From positions 41,560,075-41,624,074 of the forward strand of contig CM059564.1 of the NCBI GenBank assembly GCA_030386875.1: DNA of 64,000 nucleotides. Reading direction: 5' to 3'. Of this stretch, positions 46,001 to 53,659 are shown in pieces. This stretch comes from Morinoia aosen. Lineage: Eukaryota; Arthropoda; Malacostraca; Amphipoda; Talitridae. How positions within the stretch are numbered: position 1 is the stretch's first letter; every line of letters starts with the position of its first letter. Made by a program: the position numbers and the translations under genes. The notes under the pieces are model-generated. The model did not search any database. It had not been told where the DNA came from and saw only the letters and a list, made by a program, of their open reading frames with translations.

Positions 46001-47951
46001 TTTCAAGAATTAGCACTCAACGGTGAAAGTGTGAAGTCCCGAGGTAAGAGCTAATTAATTAGTCAACCTTTTTGGTTAAAGTAAATAGTTTGTTTCTTTA
46101 GGACCGTCTTTTTTTGGTTCACTGCTGTCTTATTTTTAAGCTTTTACTGCTTCTTCAACTTCTGTCTTGTTTTGTAAATTTTTTGCCCTGCTTATCTTAC
46201 TGTTTCTATGCTCAAGAGATCTAGCGCGGAAGTACACTTACGACATCGATTCTGTGCTTCCATAACTCCACTCTATATGGGGCCTTCATCCTACCATTCA
46301 TGAAACCCAGTAAAGTGTGAACATTTCATAAAAGCATTTAAAATATAAGAATGATGCGAGTGATTTCTTGATGTCCTTCAGAAATGACGGTGGCCGATAA
46401 AGGGTTACACTAACCTGAAATCTAATCTCATACTCGAAGTATCTCTAAGAATAATAAGTAGCCACCTGAACATAAGAATAATATAATCTCATACTCCACC
46501 TATTGCTAACTATAAGTAGCCACCTGATCATATAAAAAATGTTATCTTATACACCACCTACTGAGAATAATAAGTAGCCACCTGAACATAAGAATAATAT
46601 AATCTCATACTCCACCTCCTAATAAGATGGCATGCAGTATTGTGTTGCTCAGGGGCTCCCTGGCTTATTGCTTGCTTTTAACTGTAAATATTTGTTGTGC
46701 TTGTGGTTATATTTTAAATATACCTGAATATGATGTTTGACAATTGTGATCAGCTCAAAGAAATAGACCTGTAATAGTAGTAGGAGCAGGGTGAACATAT
46801 CGCTCATTGGGAAGAATAACGTCATAAGTCAAAATTTTGGAAAATTGACTTCTCCATACTGTTAAATTCGCCATTTCATTCTACGTATTTTAGTAAAACC
46901 GTCATAACTGTACCTTCTAAATTGACCGAGAGAAAGAATTCTTTTTTCGATCAAAACTAATCCCGTGAAGCAGTTTGCAAAGTTAAATTCGCTTCTAAAG
47001 AATTTCAAGCGTAAAAAAATGTGATATAATATCTGTTACAGGGCAGGTGCAAGTTAGCGCAGCGCTGGCAGGCTCCCTCAACTACGCTGTGTCTCCGCTC
47101 TTCTTTGAGCTGGGCATGGAGCTTGGCTATCCTGCTCCTGAGGACGTGCTGGGCAGCATCATGAACTTCGCCTGGAACACGGCCGGGCTGTTGTGTCTCT
47201 TCTCCATGCAGGTAACTGGTGCCTGGAGCACAGCCGGGCTGTTGTGTCTCTTCTCCATGCAGGTAACTGGTGTCTGGAACACTGCCGTGCTGTTGTGTCT
47301 CTTCTCCATGCAGGTAACTGGTGTCTGGAACACTGCCGGGCTGTTGTGTCTCTTCTCCATGCAGGTAACTGGTGTCTGGAACACTGCCGGGTTGTTGAGT
47401 CTTTTCCATTTTGCTAACTGGCGGTCGGAGAAATAAAGCTCAAGTTACCGTAGCTCAGTTAAACTTTGCTTATTTGTGATGTGAAGCTAGTACTTCACGT
47501 CAACTTGCGGTTATCATGAAACTTGCTTTTGATCCCGATATAGCTCCCGACGGGAAATGAAATTTCAACAAGATCTCCAATTATTTTATTCTCTCTGTTA
47601 TGGAAGTCTGATTGCAACATCATTTGAATGCGGTTTTTTGCTCTACAGCAACAAAACTCAGACATCAACTCGGTGAAGGTGATGGACTACATGCTCGTGG
47701 GCCAAGGCGTGCTGGTGGTGTTGTTGCTGCTCTTCGTCAAGGAGGAATACAGACGCTCTGGTCCTCAGAAAACAGAGGAGATACGCTCGACCATGAGACG
47801 TGGCCGTGTTGAGGAAGACGAGGAGTCAGGGTACGTGGTGAGCGATGACAGTGACGAGGATTTGCAAGAAGCTCCCCGTGTGCGGCTGCTGGCGGACTCC
47901 AGCTCAGAGGACGGTGGTCGCGACAATCCTGCTCTCAGTGTGCAATCATGA
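36996..47951 (+). CDS. SLC49A4: SLC49A4 (DIRC2)-like lysosomal MFS transporter, 11 exons
   Basis: The gene encodes a predicted 12-helix major facilitator protein of the SLC49 family. Vertebrate SLC49A4/DIRC2 is a lysosomal membrane protein reported to export pyridoxine with protons; substrate here is inferred. Eleven exons join with consistent phases into 652 codons plus stop, all introns GT...AG. Family landmarks are VWNTWGP at 72-78 in TM1, IWGP at 100-103 in TM2, GTSLRCL at 136-142, ILNGFAG at 158-164, N-x-x-GN-A-GG near 195-202, VSQ at 431-433, PLFFEL in TM10 and a final helix before KEEYRR. The start ATG (ggccATGG, good Kozak context) follows an in-frame TGA 12 nt upstream. Human SLC49A4 is about 478 residues; the extra length is in the luminal loop (about 215-318), the central linker (341-396) and the acidic tail. 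Minisatellites abut several splice sites. Confidence 0.9.
37804..37922 (+). CDS. SLC49A4: SLC49A4-like exon 2 (into TM1)
   Basis: The acceptor is ttattcccag and the donor CAA|GTAAGT (phase 0). It encodes residues 30-69, including YTRRYAMLAMF, which corresponds to the basic-then-hydrophobic start of TM1 in SLC49A4. Confidence 0.9.
38118..38392 (+). repeat. Dispersed repeat family B, copy 1 (intron 2)
   Basis: Homologous to 59236-59556. Shared pieces are 'ttgttaaca', 'ggttaggttata', 'gctcgaat', 'aatggtacacatgtg', 'ctaatacgc' and 'gtgtcaa'. No coding capacity or termini are evident, and the class is unknown. Confidence 0.6.
38441..38594 (+). CDS. SLC49A4: SLC49A4-like exon 3 (TM1 end, TM2)
   Basis: The acceptor is gcatttag and the donor CGAG|GTGCGC (phase 1). 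It encodes residues 70-120 plus one base: VWNTWGP, the following loop, and TM2 with IWGP, ending at IQKR. Confidence 0.95.
39477..39567 (+). CDS. SLC49A4: SLC49A4-like exon 4 (TM3)
   Basis: The acceptor is tttgttgcag and the donor ATCAT|GTACGT (phase 2). It encodes GLRQTMIISTLMMAAGTSLRC and following residues. The RGLR after TM2 and the GTxLRC end of TM3 match the family. Confidence 0.95.
40092..40204 (+). CDS. SLC49A4: SLC49A4-like exon 5 (TM4)
   Basis: The acceptor is gttgtttgcag and the donor ACCA|GTAAGA (phase 1). It encodes residues 152-188 with AILNGFAG, TM4 and the cytosolic SLWFPVSFRTTAT loop that corresponds to the STTWF...ERATAT loop of vertebrate SLC49A4. Confidence 0.95.
40228..40535 (+). 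repeat. Dispersed retroposon family A, copy 1 (intron 5)
   Basis: It runs from 'gtgagggcccgagctaaagg' to an 'aatctaatctaatc' tail, lacking the first 60 bp seen in copies at 45231 and 57618. The CCTGTTTTTCAG acceptor-like block is present. The shape, with a constant body and short repeat tail, suggests a SINE or LINE 3' end. Confidence 0.65.
40730..40890. repeat. 41-bp tandem repeat, 4 copies (intron 5)
   Basis: The unit is 'acattttattgctcttgtaa' followed by 'ctattgtatttaatgat'. The copies are nearly identical. Confidence 0.85.
41140..41235 (+). repeat. Family A 3'-end fragment (intron 5)
   Basis: The sequence 'ttgtggtaagggaggctaaac' followed by an aatc-type tail matches the 3' end of family A copies. 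The body is missing. Confidence 0.45.
41260..41664 (+). CDS. SLC49A4: SLC49A4-like exon 6 (TM5, long luminal loop)
   Basis: The acceptor is ctgttaacag and the donor GTTG|GTACGT (phase 1). It encodes residues 190-323. TM5 has NQLGNAGGFFLGP. A loop of about 100 residues follows (about 215-318), rich in Gln, Ser and Thr, with four N-glycosylation sequons at N240, N253, N271 and N302. The vertebrate protein has a shorter glycosylated loop here that is cleaved by lysosomal protease. The exon ends as TM6 begins (YMFV). Confidence 0.9.
42585..43395 (+). repeat. 58-bp minisatellite carrying the intron 6 acceptor, 14 copies
   Basis: Each unit contains a pyrimidine-rich tract (tttttccctgctcc), a branch-point-like ATTAAC or ATTGAC, and tgtcaccag|TGGC. 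The true exon 7 acceptor, catgtccccag|TGGC, is the last degenerate unit, 32-36 bp after the fourteenth. Two unit types (ccattaac and ccattgac) alternate in blocks. Confidence 0.9.
43396..43615 (+). CDS. SLC49A4: SLC49A4-like exon 7 (TM6, cytosolic linker)
   Basis: The acceptor is tgtccccag and the donor CTCAG|GTGGGT (phase 2). It encodes TM6 (AGICIALLILVVAYF, residues 325-339), then EDEPPSPP, matching the YFPPRPPLPP segment of human SLC49A4. A GC-rich, Ser/Arg-rich linker then runs to 396. The exon is much more GC-rich than its introns. Confidence 0.9.
43625..43940 (+). repeat. 21-bp minisatellite at start of intron 7, about 14 copies
   Basis: The unit 'gctgtgctgtggtaagcttct' begins about 10-20 bp after the exon 7 donor. 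Most units carry GTG|GTAAGC, a better match to the 5' splice consensus than the assigned GTGGGT site. Long repetitive open frames on both strands are artefacts of the array. Confidence 0.9.
44525..44633 (+). CDS. SLC49A4: SLC49A4-like exon 8 (TM7)
   Basis: The acceptor is ctgtgagcag and the donor TCGCAG|GTCTGT (phase 0). It encodes residues 398-433: FLVMLLAYSITLGINVAW, then a loop ending GVSQ, the counterpart of HVSQ in vertebrates. Confidence 0.95.
44830..44960 (+). repeat. Dispersed repeat family C, copy 1 (intron 8)
   Basis: A 3' part shared with 49215-49441, 56385-56600 and 58818-59049, ending 'cagttttaccc..gcagtcaaagtgttaa'. It stops about 50 bp before the exon 9 acceptor. Confidence 0.55.
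45014..45200 (+). CDS. SLC49A4: SLC49A4-like exon 9 (TM8-TM9)
   Basis: The acceptor is ttgctacag and the donor TCCT|GTGAGT (phase 1). It encodes residues 434-495: SWIGVYVTFGGVMLALLTAR, then a short cytosolic turn (LSDLLFGHLK) and the hydrophobic TM9. Confidence 0.95.
45231..45578 (+). repeat. Dispersed retroposon family A, copy 2 (intron 9)
   Basis: A complete-looking unit: palindromic CCCTCAGGG head, 'aactattgtatctatggg', 'gagggcccgagc', CCTGTTTTTCAG, then 'aaactaagatctaatcaaat' as tail. It is sense-oriented to the gene. Confidence 0.7.
45976..46435 (+). repeat. Dispersed retroposon family A, copy 3 (intron 9, diverged)
   Basis: It begins CCCTTGAGGG with the 'gggaattagc'-type stretch altered, keeps 'gttcactgctgtct', and ends 'ctgaaatctaatctcata'. 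It appears internally enlarged by an insertion near 46225-46380. Confidence 0.6.
46430..46625. repeat. About 60-65 bp tandem repeat, 3 copies (intron 9)
   Basis: Each unit carries 'aagtagccacctgaacata', 'agaataatataatctcatac' and 'tccacct'. Confidence 0.8.
46630..46784 (+). repeat. Dispersed repeat family D, copy 1 (intron 9)
   Basis: About 155 bp, closely matching 49714-49867. It runs from 'gcatgcagtattgtgttgct' to 'gacctgtaatagtagta'. The terminal TAG/TAGTA run may be a SINE-type tail. Confidence 0.7.
47042..47211 (+). CDS. SLC49A4: SLC49A4-like exon 10 (TM10-TM11)
   Basis: The acceptor is tctgttacag and the donor ATGCAG|GTAACT (phase 0). It encodes residues 497-552: TM10 ending SPLFFELGMELGYPAPE (compare IFFELFVETVYPVPE in vertebrates), then TM11 ending LLCLFSMQ. 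Its last segment and donor are repeated downstream, so the exon end could be 51, 102 or 153 nt later without changing frame. The shortest form best fits family length. Confidence 0.9.
47167..47400 (+). repeat. 51-bp tandem repeat of the exon 10 end and donor
   Basis: Units begin GTAACTGG at 47212, 47263, 47314 and 47365 and end CTCTTCTCCATGCAG. The first copy is exon sequence. 51 is a multiple of 3 and no in-frame stop occurs, so the frame stays open through to 47436. Each unit is bounded by donor-like GTAACT and acceptor-like pyrimidine tract plus CAG. Confidence 0.92.
47649..47951 (+). CDS. SLC49A4: SLC49A4-like exon 11 (TM12, tail, stop)
   Basis: The acceptor is tgctctacag, phase 0. It encodes residues 553-652: a luminal loop, TM12 (MLVGQGVLVVLLLLFV), KEEYRR like the REEYDR-type end of the family, and a long acidic, Ser-rich cytosolic tail (EEDEESG, DDSDEDL, SSSEDGG) absent from the human protein. 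TGA is at 47949-47951. Confidence 0.93.
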   Translation, partial: QQNSDINSVKVMDYMLVGQGVLVVLLLLFVKEEYRRSGPQKTEEIRSTMRRGRVEEDEESGYVVSDDSDEDLQEAPRVRLLADSSSEDGGRDNPALSVQS

Positions 47952-48032
47952 CCTCCTGGGAGGGTAGTTAAGCGATCCTGACCGCCTGGGAGGGTAGTTG
48001 AGCAATCCTGACCGGCTGGAAGGGTAGTCAGG
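47949..48032 (+). repeat. 30-bp tandem repeat starting at the stop codon, 3 copies
   Basis: The unit TGACCGCCTGGGAGGGTAG plus 11 bases begins at the stop codon and recurs at 47979 and 48009. Because 30 is a multiple of three, the in-frame TGA recurs in each copy. Confidence 0.85.
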
Positions 48033-48290
48033 CCAACTTTCCTGTCTGTGACCACATGCTGTTGACCGTCGTACCAGTTGTCCGGTGGTTGTTTACTTCT
48101 CTCGTTCCTTGAATCTTGCGACTCTTTTTCTGAATCTTGCACCTTTGTGGAGGGTGCAGTTGTGGGTCCATGCTTTGTCATTTCAGAGCAGTGAATCAAC
48201 AGAGCATTTTCGAATGGATGATCCGTGATGTCATACGTTGTCTTGGGTGAATGAGGTGTGTTGAAATAAATTTAAAGGTTACAAGTAGTG
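47952..48290 (+). other. Probable 3' UTR of the SLC49A4-like gene
   Basis: AATAAA at 48265-48270 lies 314 nt after the stop and is the nearest canonical polyadenylation signal. Others occur further on near 49102, so the transcript end is uncertain. Confidence 0.5.
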
Positions 48291-49210
48291 AAACCTTTTT
48301 AGCTGAGGGATGTGACTAATTGTCGACTGACTAATTGTCTTCGAGCTCAGAAATATTTTCGTAAGAGTGATAACGCAAAAATATATGACGTGTATCACTC
48401 GGAATAAGGATGCATCATGTTTAGAAAAATACCGTGGCTTTCTCCGAGGGCAATTTTTAACCTGGAATAGCTGTAGGAAATTATTGCCACCTGCCTGGCT
48501 TGTTTCTCCAGTAACGTAAGGCTTCCTATGACATTGCCAGTAGGAGTTCCGCTCATATCGTCTCAACATTCCTGCGCTTCGTTGTGCTCATGTACCACTG
48601 TAATCCATTGCTGCTGTAATTATTTCGGATTCTGTGAGAAGTCAATGATGTGTAGAACGCGTTTTATTTTTGAAGCCCTCAGCTTGCGTAAGTTCAGCGG
48701 GCAACACGCGGTCGTTAAGTGTACTCGTATGTCGTTTTTTGGCTTTTTCATTCAAAGTTATGTGCGAAAGTTGTTAGATGCGTTTGTATTAACGCGCATC
48801 CAAATTATTAAATATCCTCGTTTATATAATATTTTGCAGATAGCAGACCCGTAAATTTGTGAGTTTATTGTCTCTGCCGTAGCCTATAAATAAGAATATC
48901 ACGCCTGCCTGCTTTGTACTTACTTTGTTGCGTGTGGTTGGCATTATTGTATTTTAAAAAACATTTTGTACTCTTATAATCTGAAAAATTACGCTTATGG
49001 AACATTAGCTGTATTTTTTTGACTTGTTACGTTGTAATTACAGCGTCAAATTTGCGCTTCAGAGCAGATATGAGGGCTATCACCATGCTGAAATGAAAGG
49101 AATAAATTCACCGTGAATTGCAAATCTAAATAAATTCATTACTTCACTCATGCTTCTGATTGACTGTTCAAGTAGTTGCCAAACCCCAGCAAAATATCAG
49201 GCAAGTCTCA
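48290..49210. other. Noncoding 3' flank
   Basis: Only short overlapping open frames, on both strands. No family is recognised. Confidence 0.4.
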
Positions 49211-49214
49211 TCAA

Positions 49215-49441
49215 CACTTCGACTGCGACGTAAGCTGTATTTGGTCACTGAGGGAGCTTCCATTATGCTGCTGACCAACCAGTAGTCACCACTAACACAA
49301 TTTCTAAAAATACTTGATCAAAACTAAATGAAAGCACGATCTAGCTAATGTTTGGTATTTCCAACATAGCTTCCTATAATTAACTTGAATTTGAACTGAA
49401 TGTTAAACTTCAGTTTTACCTGCCGCAGTCAAAGTGTTGAG
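49215..49441 (+). repeat. Dispersed repeat family C, copy 2
   Basis: Runs from 'acttcgactgcga' through 'atgctgctgacc', 'aatacttgatcaaaa' and 'gcacgatct' to 'ttttacctgccgcagtcaaa'. Close to the copy at 58818-59049. Confidence 0.7.
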
Positions 49442-49713
49442 AATCCCCCACAAAATGTTCAACAACCGGAGCAAGGACTGAAGGACTAACACGTTTTATT
49501 TTATTATTAGCCCTCAAGCTCCAACAAATTTAATTAGATTTACGCCACCTTGAAACGCTATCTAAATCATACCAATATTTGTTCTATCGTGTTCTTAAGC
49601 TTTTTACTTTTCGCTAGTCTGTAATTGTAAGCGGTAGCTCATTCGTTCTCTGCATTATACTCTAAATATCTTATGCTTAGCTGCAGATCTCACGGAACCG
49701 AAATTGAATAAGC

Positions 49714-49867
49714 TGCATGCAGTATTGTGTTGCTCAGGGGCTCCCTGGCTTGTTGTTTACTTTTAACCGTGATTACTTGTTGTGCTTGTGATTATGTTTT
49801 AAATTTACCTGACTATGATATTTGACTATTGTGATCAGCTCAAAGAAATAGACCTGTAATAGTAGTA
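49714..49867 (+). repeat. Dispersed repeat family D, copy 2
   Basis: Matches 46630-46784 over its full length with scattered substitutions. Confidence 0.7.
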
Positions 49868-49869
49868 TA

Positions 49870-51265
49870 TATTTTGACCGTTGTCATGGACTTACTATGT
49901 GCATACATACCATAGCCCAAAATACCCCGTTTTGTGGTTCAATTTTTACAGTTGAGCTCACGAATCGAGTCTCTACTCTTGAGTTTTATGAATTGATAAA
50001 TTTTTATGAAATTGGAGTTAAGAACTAACTGTAGTCCAATTTATTCATGGTGTGGTTACACAAGCGAACTTGAATTTTGAAATGCCCCTCATGGTGCGCA
50101 CCAACCTTTCTAGCATCTCATTGTCAAAATTGACGCAGCGTCCATGTTATTATAGGATACAGTGTTTAGGGTGAAGATCAGTTAGATTTTAAACTGTGAA
50201 GTCGTTTCTACTCACTCTTTTTCTTGTGTTCTCTTGAACAAGGACGTATTTATATTTAAGTCAGAATTTATTGTGTTCTACATAAACTCCATTTGTAAAT
50301 AGAAGGGTGGGAATTATCGGCGAATATTTAACCAGATAATTTTTGTCGACCTGTATTTTTTGGTTACCGCGAGTTGAATACAGATAGTAGTATGCAGCAC
50401 CTGTGGCAGGTCAATGAACACTCCCTCTTGTCTCTCGTTCAGTCTATTCCCTGTTGCATGAGGTATGCACGTGAAGCGCACAGCGGCATCGCTGTCTATG
50501 CTGCTGCGTCGAAAAAAGCACATTTAACCTCGCTGGAACTGGACCTCTGTCTTCACGTAGTCAACATTTGTCTTGTTTTTATGTAAATTTATTTATCTAT
50601 CTATGTATTCTCTTTACATTTTCTGTGCTGTCAAGTCAGCGCCGTCTTCTCTAAAACGTATTTTTGACGCCAGTTGGGTGTGAGTGTGTCATGCAAGCGG
50701 CGGTCGTTAGTCGAGTTCCGACGGTCGTGAGTTAAATTACAACGGTCGCAAGTCGAGTTCAGTTGCTCATCAGGTTTTTTGTACAGCAGATGAATGGTGA
50801 GTGGCAGTAATGTACTTCGTTGACTACTGCACTCCAGTGCAGAAGGGGTAGACCTTCATGTGTTTTTGTGTACTTTTAATAATATGCTCTCACAAACTTC
50901 ATTTCTACCAATTATTTAGGGAATTTTCTCTCTTAACCTGCATATTTTTTCTCCGACCTCTTCTTGCCCGGTGTATAAGATAAGACGGAAACGCCGCACC
51001 ACAAGTGTTACCTGTAGATATTTGTTTGGGCTCGCTTCTGTTCCTGTGTTCTGGTGTGTGCAGGTTTTGTCTTGCCTGGATTTGATTATGGATAGTGGTG
51101 GAGAATTCCGAGTTACGCCACTCACTTACAGTATAGCCTCATAAACACTGCCTGATAATTCTTAACTAAACCAAGCAACTACGATCATCGTATGGTTACC
51201 TATTTTCCTTGTTTGTGTGACTTGATTTATGACAGTTATAATATATCTAGAATGCCTGATCTTAT
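49870..51265. other. Noncoding stretch
   Basis: No gene is recognised. The segment 50695-50765 has three degenerate copies of 'ggtcg..agtcgagttc', the same motif as the large array at 53165-53650. Confidence 0.45.
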
Positions 51266-51270
51266 CAGCC

Positions 51271-51951
51271 CAGGGTGCGTACAGGCATGGAGAAGCATGG
51301 AAAGCAGTTGAATTTCGAAAATAAAATTCAAGGCCTCGAAAGTAGTGGAATTTTAAAAATGGTCATTGAAAGTCATGAAATTTTAGGATTTTCGTGAAAA
51401 GAAAATTTTACCGTTGAAAATTTTTGTTCCGTTTGGTCCGCGTTGAGCGAGGCGTTGTCAGTAACCTTCGAGTGTTACTTGGGCTCTGATTGGTTGATAC
51501 AGCTACGTCTTTAGTGTCCGCGATTTTGATTGGTTCTCAGGCGTCACGTGAAACCAAACGCGCTCAGTGTGACTGAAGACACGCGCTCGCTCGGACCATT
51601 GTTGACCTGTCGCCACTGTTGAACATTTTCAAGCTGAGTTTTTATCATCGGTCTTGACCATCCTGTGTGTGTGTGACTAGAGTTACGGTGCCGAGACTGA
51701 GCTGAGGAATTATCCTCATGCCAGGCAGTTGTTCTTTCAACAGCTTGTGGTTGCGAGACAAAGACTTTCAACAATGGATAGCACCGCATCCCAAACTGAA
51801 AACAATGGCGGTTTGCACCGCGTGCGAGTCGGAGTTCGACATCGCCAACATTATTTTGGGCAGAGAGAGGTAGTAAAAATGTGATTTGGTTGGCATAAAA
51901 AGTCATGAAAAAGTAGTGGAATTTTGAACCTCAGAGCCTGTACGCACCCTG
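51271..51951. mobile_element. 681-bp nonautonomous DNA transposon, hAT-like
   Basis: A perfect 16-bp terminal inverted repeat, CAGGGTGCGTACAGGC, lies at 51271-51286 and inverted at 51936-51951. The element is flanked by TCAGCC on both sides, consistent with a target-site duplication. Subterminal 'agtagtggaatttt' and 'agtcatgaaa' motifs recur. There is no transposase. CAGGG-type ends suggest hAT, though only six flanking bases match rather than the usual eight. Confidence 0.8.
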
Positions 51952-51954
51952 TCA

Positions 51955-53130
51955 GCCTGTAGGCAGTGCGTTGGATCGCACGATTTCATTTATTTTTATT
52001 TTGTTTTCGTTTTCTTGCATGAGGTTGAGTGCGTTAGTGTCGTGAGAATGGGTCATCTTCTACCCATTAACTTTGCGGGCTTCATGAGCATGACTGACCA
52101 CTGCAGAGCATCGCTTAAAAAGCTCTCATGTCGCCTACATTCAACATCTTGTCGCTATGAAAGACAATGTTCATTCTTATATGTTCCCTGTACGGATGAG
52201 GGAAGAGTTCTCACTACATAGTTGTTGCGTCTCCGGTTGAATGACTGAATTGGTTTCCTCACGACAATTTTGAAAGTCGAAATGTCACACAAATCAAAAT
52301 AATATTGTGATAATTATAATCTTTGAACTCCATGTATCGTGACTGGTCCCATGTGTGAGGGAATGAATATCTTTTGTCATTAGTGTCGTCGTATCAGGTT
52401 GTATGGGATCTTCATGTCCTGTTTGGTGTGAGTGTTCGACTGCTGTTTTGAAATGAATGTCCATAGGTTGTTGGTATTTGTACAATAACGTAAATCACGG
52501 TTGTGCAACGTCGTAGTAGGATTGTCTTCTTCATTGAAGTTCAGTACTTGCATGTTTGTCAAAAATTGTTGTTTTCCCCCACCGCGTTCCTTGAGCAATA
52601 ATTATCACTTTCTACCACCAGGCGAATAGACGCAACCTGAATCTCGTTCTTGTTCTGTGTGTATGTTGAATTTGAGTGATGTTAACGTTTCGATAATACT
52701 TTACTTTCTCGAGTTGTAGCATCTGGTGTGTGGGCGTGAATTCAAATGTGTTATCCAGCAATGCCGACGTCAACTGTCTGTATGTTGCTGACACAAAGTT
52801 GTTAATGTGTCACAGTTGTTGAGTATAAAGAAGGCCAGAAATGTATTATAAACTTCCCTGTTCTACGAAGAAATTGTTGAAAATTTGCCTTCCTTAGAAA
52901 ATACTTGTGTAGGCTCCTGTATCTTTCCTACGCTCTGATGACGTTCAAGTTCTCGTACAGATTTTATATGACTGTTTCGTGAAGGCCGAGTTGGTGCTGC
53001 TTTTAAACGCCATCGTTGTGGCTGAGGTGGTCATTTTTGGAGCTCGTCATTGTCTCAGCCGCTTCTTTGTTGTTCCCTCAAATATTCGAATCAGTCAGTC
53101 AAAATTTCAAGTAAATTTTGTCAGTTAGAC
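51955..53130. other. Noncoding stretch, no gene recognised
   Basis: Short frames on both strands without recognisable domains. Confidence 0.4.
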
Positions 53131-53159
53131 TTATATGACAAGTTCATCGTCCTTCCAAA

Positions 53160-53655
53160 TCGTTAAATTTTCAAGTCGTAAGTCGAGTTCAAGTCGCCAG
53201 TCGAGTTTTCAAGTCGCCAGTCGAGTTTTCAAGTCGCCAGTCGAGTTTTCAAGTCGCCAGTCGAGTTATCAAGTCGTCAGTCGAGTTTTCAAGTCGCCAG
53301 TCGAGTTATCAAGTCGTCAGTCGAGTTATCAAGTCGTCAGTCGAGTTTTCAAGTCGCCAGTCGAGTTTTCAAGTCGCCAGTCGAGTTTTCAAGTCGCCAG
53401 TCGAGTTTTCAAGTCGCCAGTCGAGTTTTCAAGTCGCCAGTCGAGTTTTCAAGTCGTCGGTCGAGTTTTCAAGTCGTCAGTCGAGTTATCAAGTCGTCAG
53501 TCGAGTTATCAAGTCGTCAGTCGAGTTATCAAGTCGTCGGTCGAGTTATCAAATCGTCGGTCGAGTTATCAAGTCGTCGGTCGAGTTATCAAGTCGTCGG
53601 TCGAGTTATCAAGTCGTCGGTCGAGTTATCAAGTCGTCTGTCGAGTTTCTGAGTT
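53160..53655. repeat. 20-bp minisatellite, about 24 copies
   Basis: The unit is AAGTCGCCAGTCGAGTTTTC. Variants are spatially sorted, with CGCCAG...TTTTC units mostly in the 5' half and CGTCGG...TTATC units in the 3' half. The 181-codon open frame across it, rich in SSRQSSFQV, is a repeat artefact. Confidence 0.92.
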
Positions 53656-53659
53656 GTCA

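Noticed and set aside
47005-47409. 134-codon minus-strand frame with repeated GEETQQPGSVPDTSYLH
   Set aside because: It is the complement of exon 10 and its 51-bp repeats. The plus strand carries the conserved transporter sequence.
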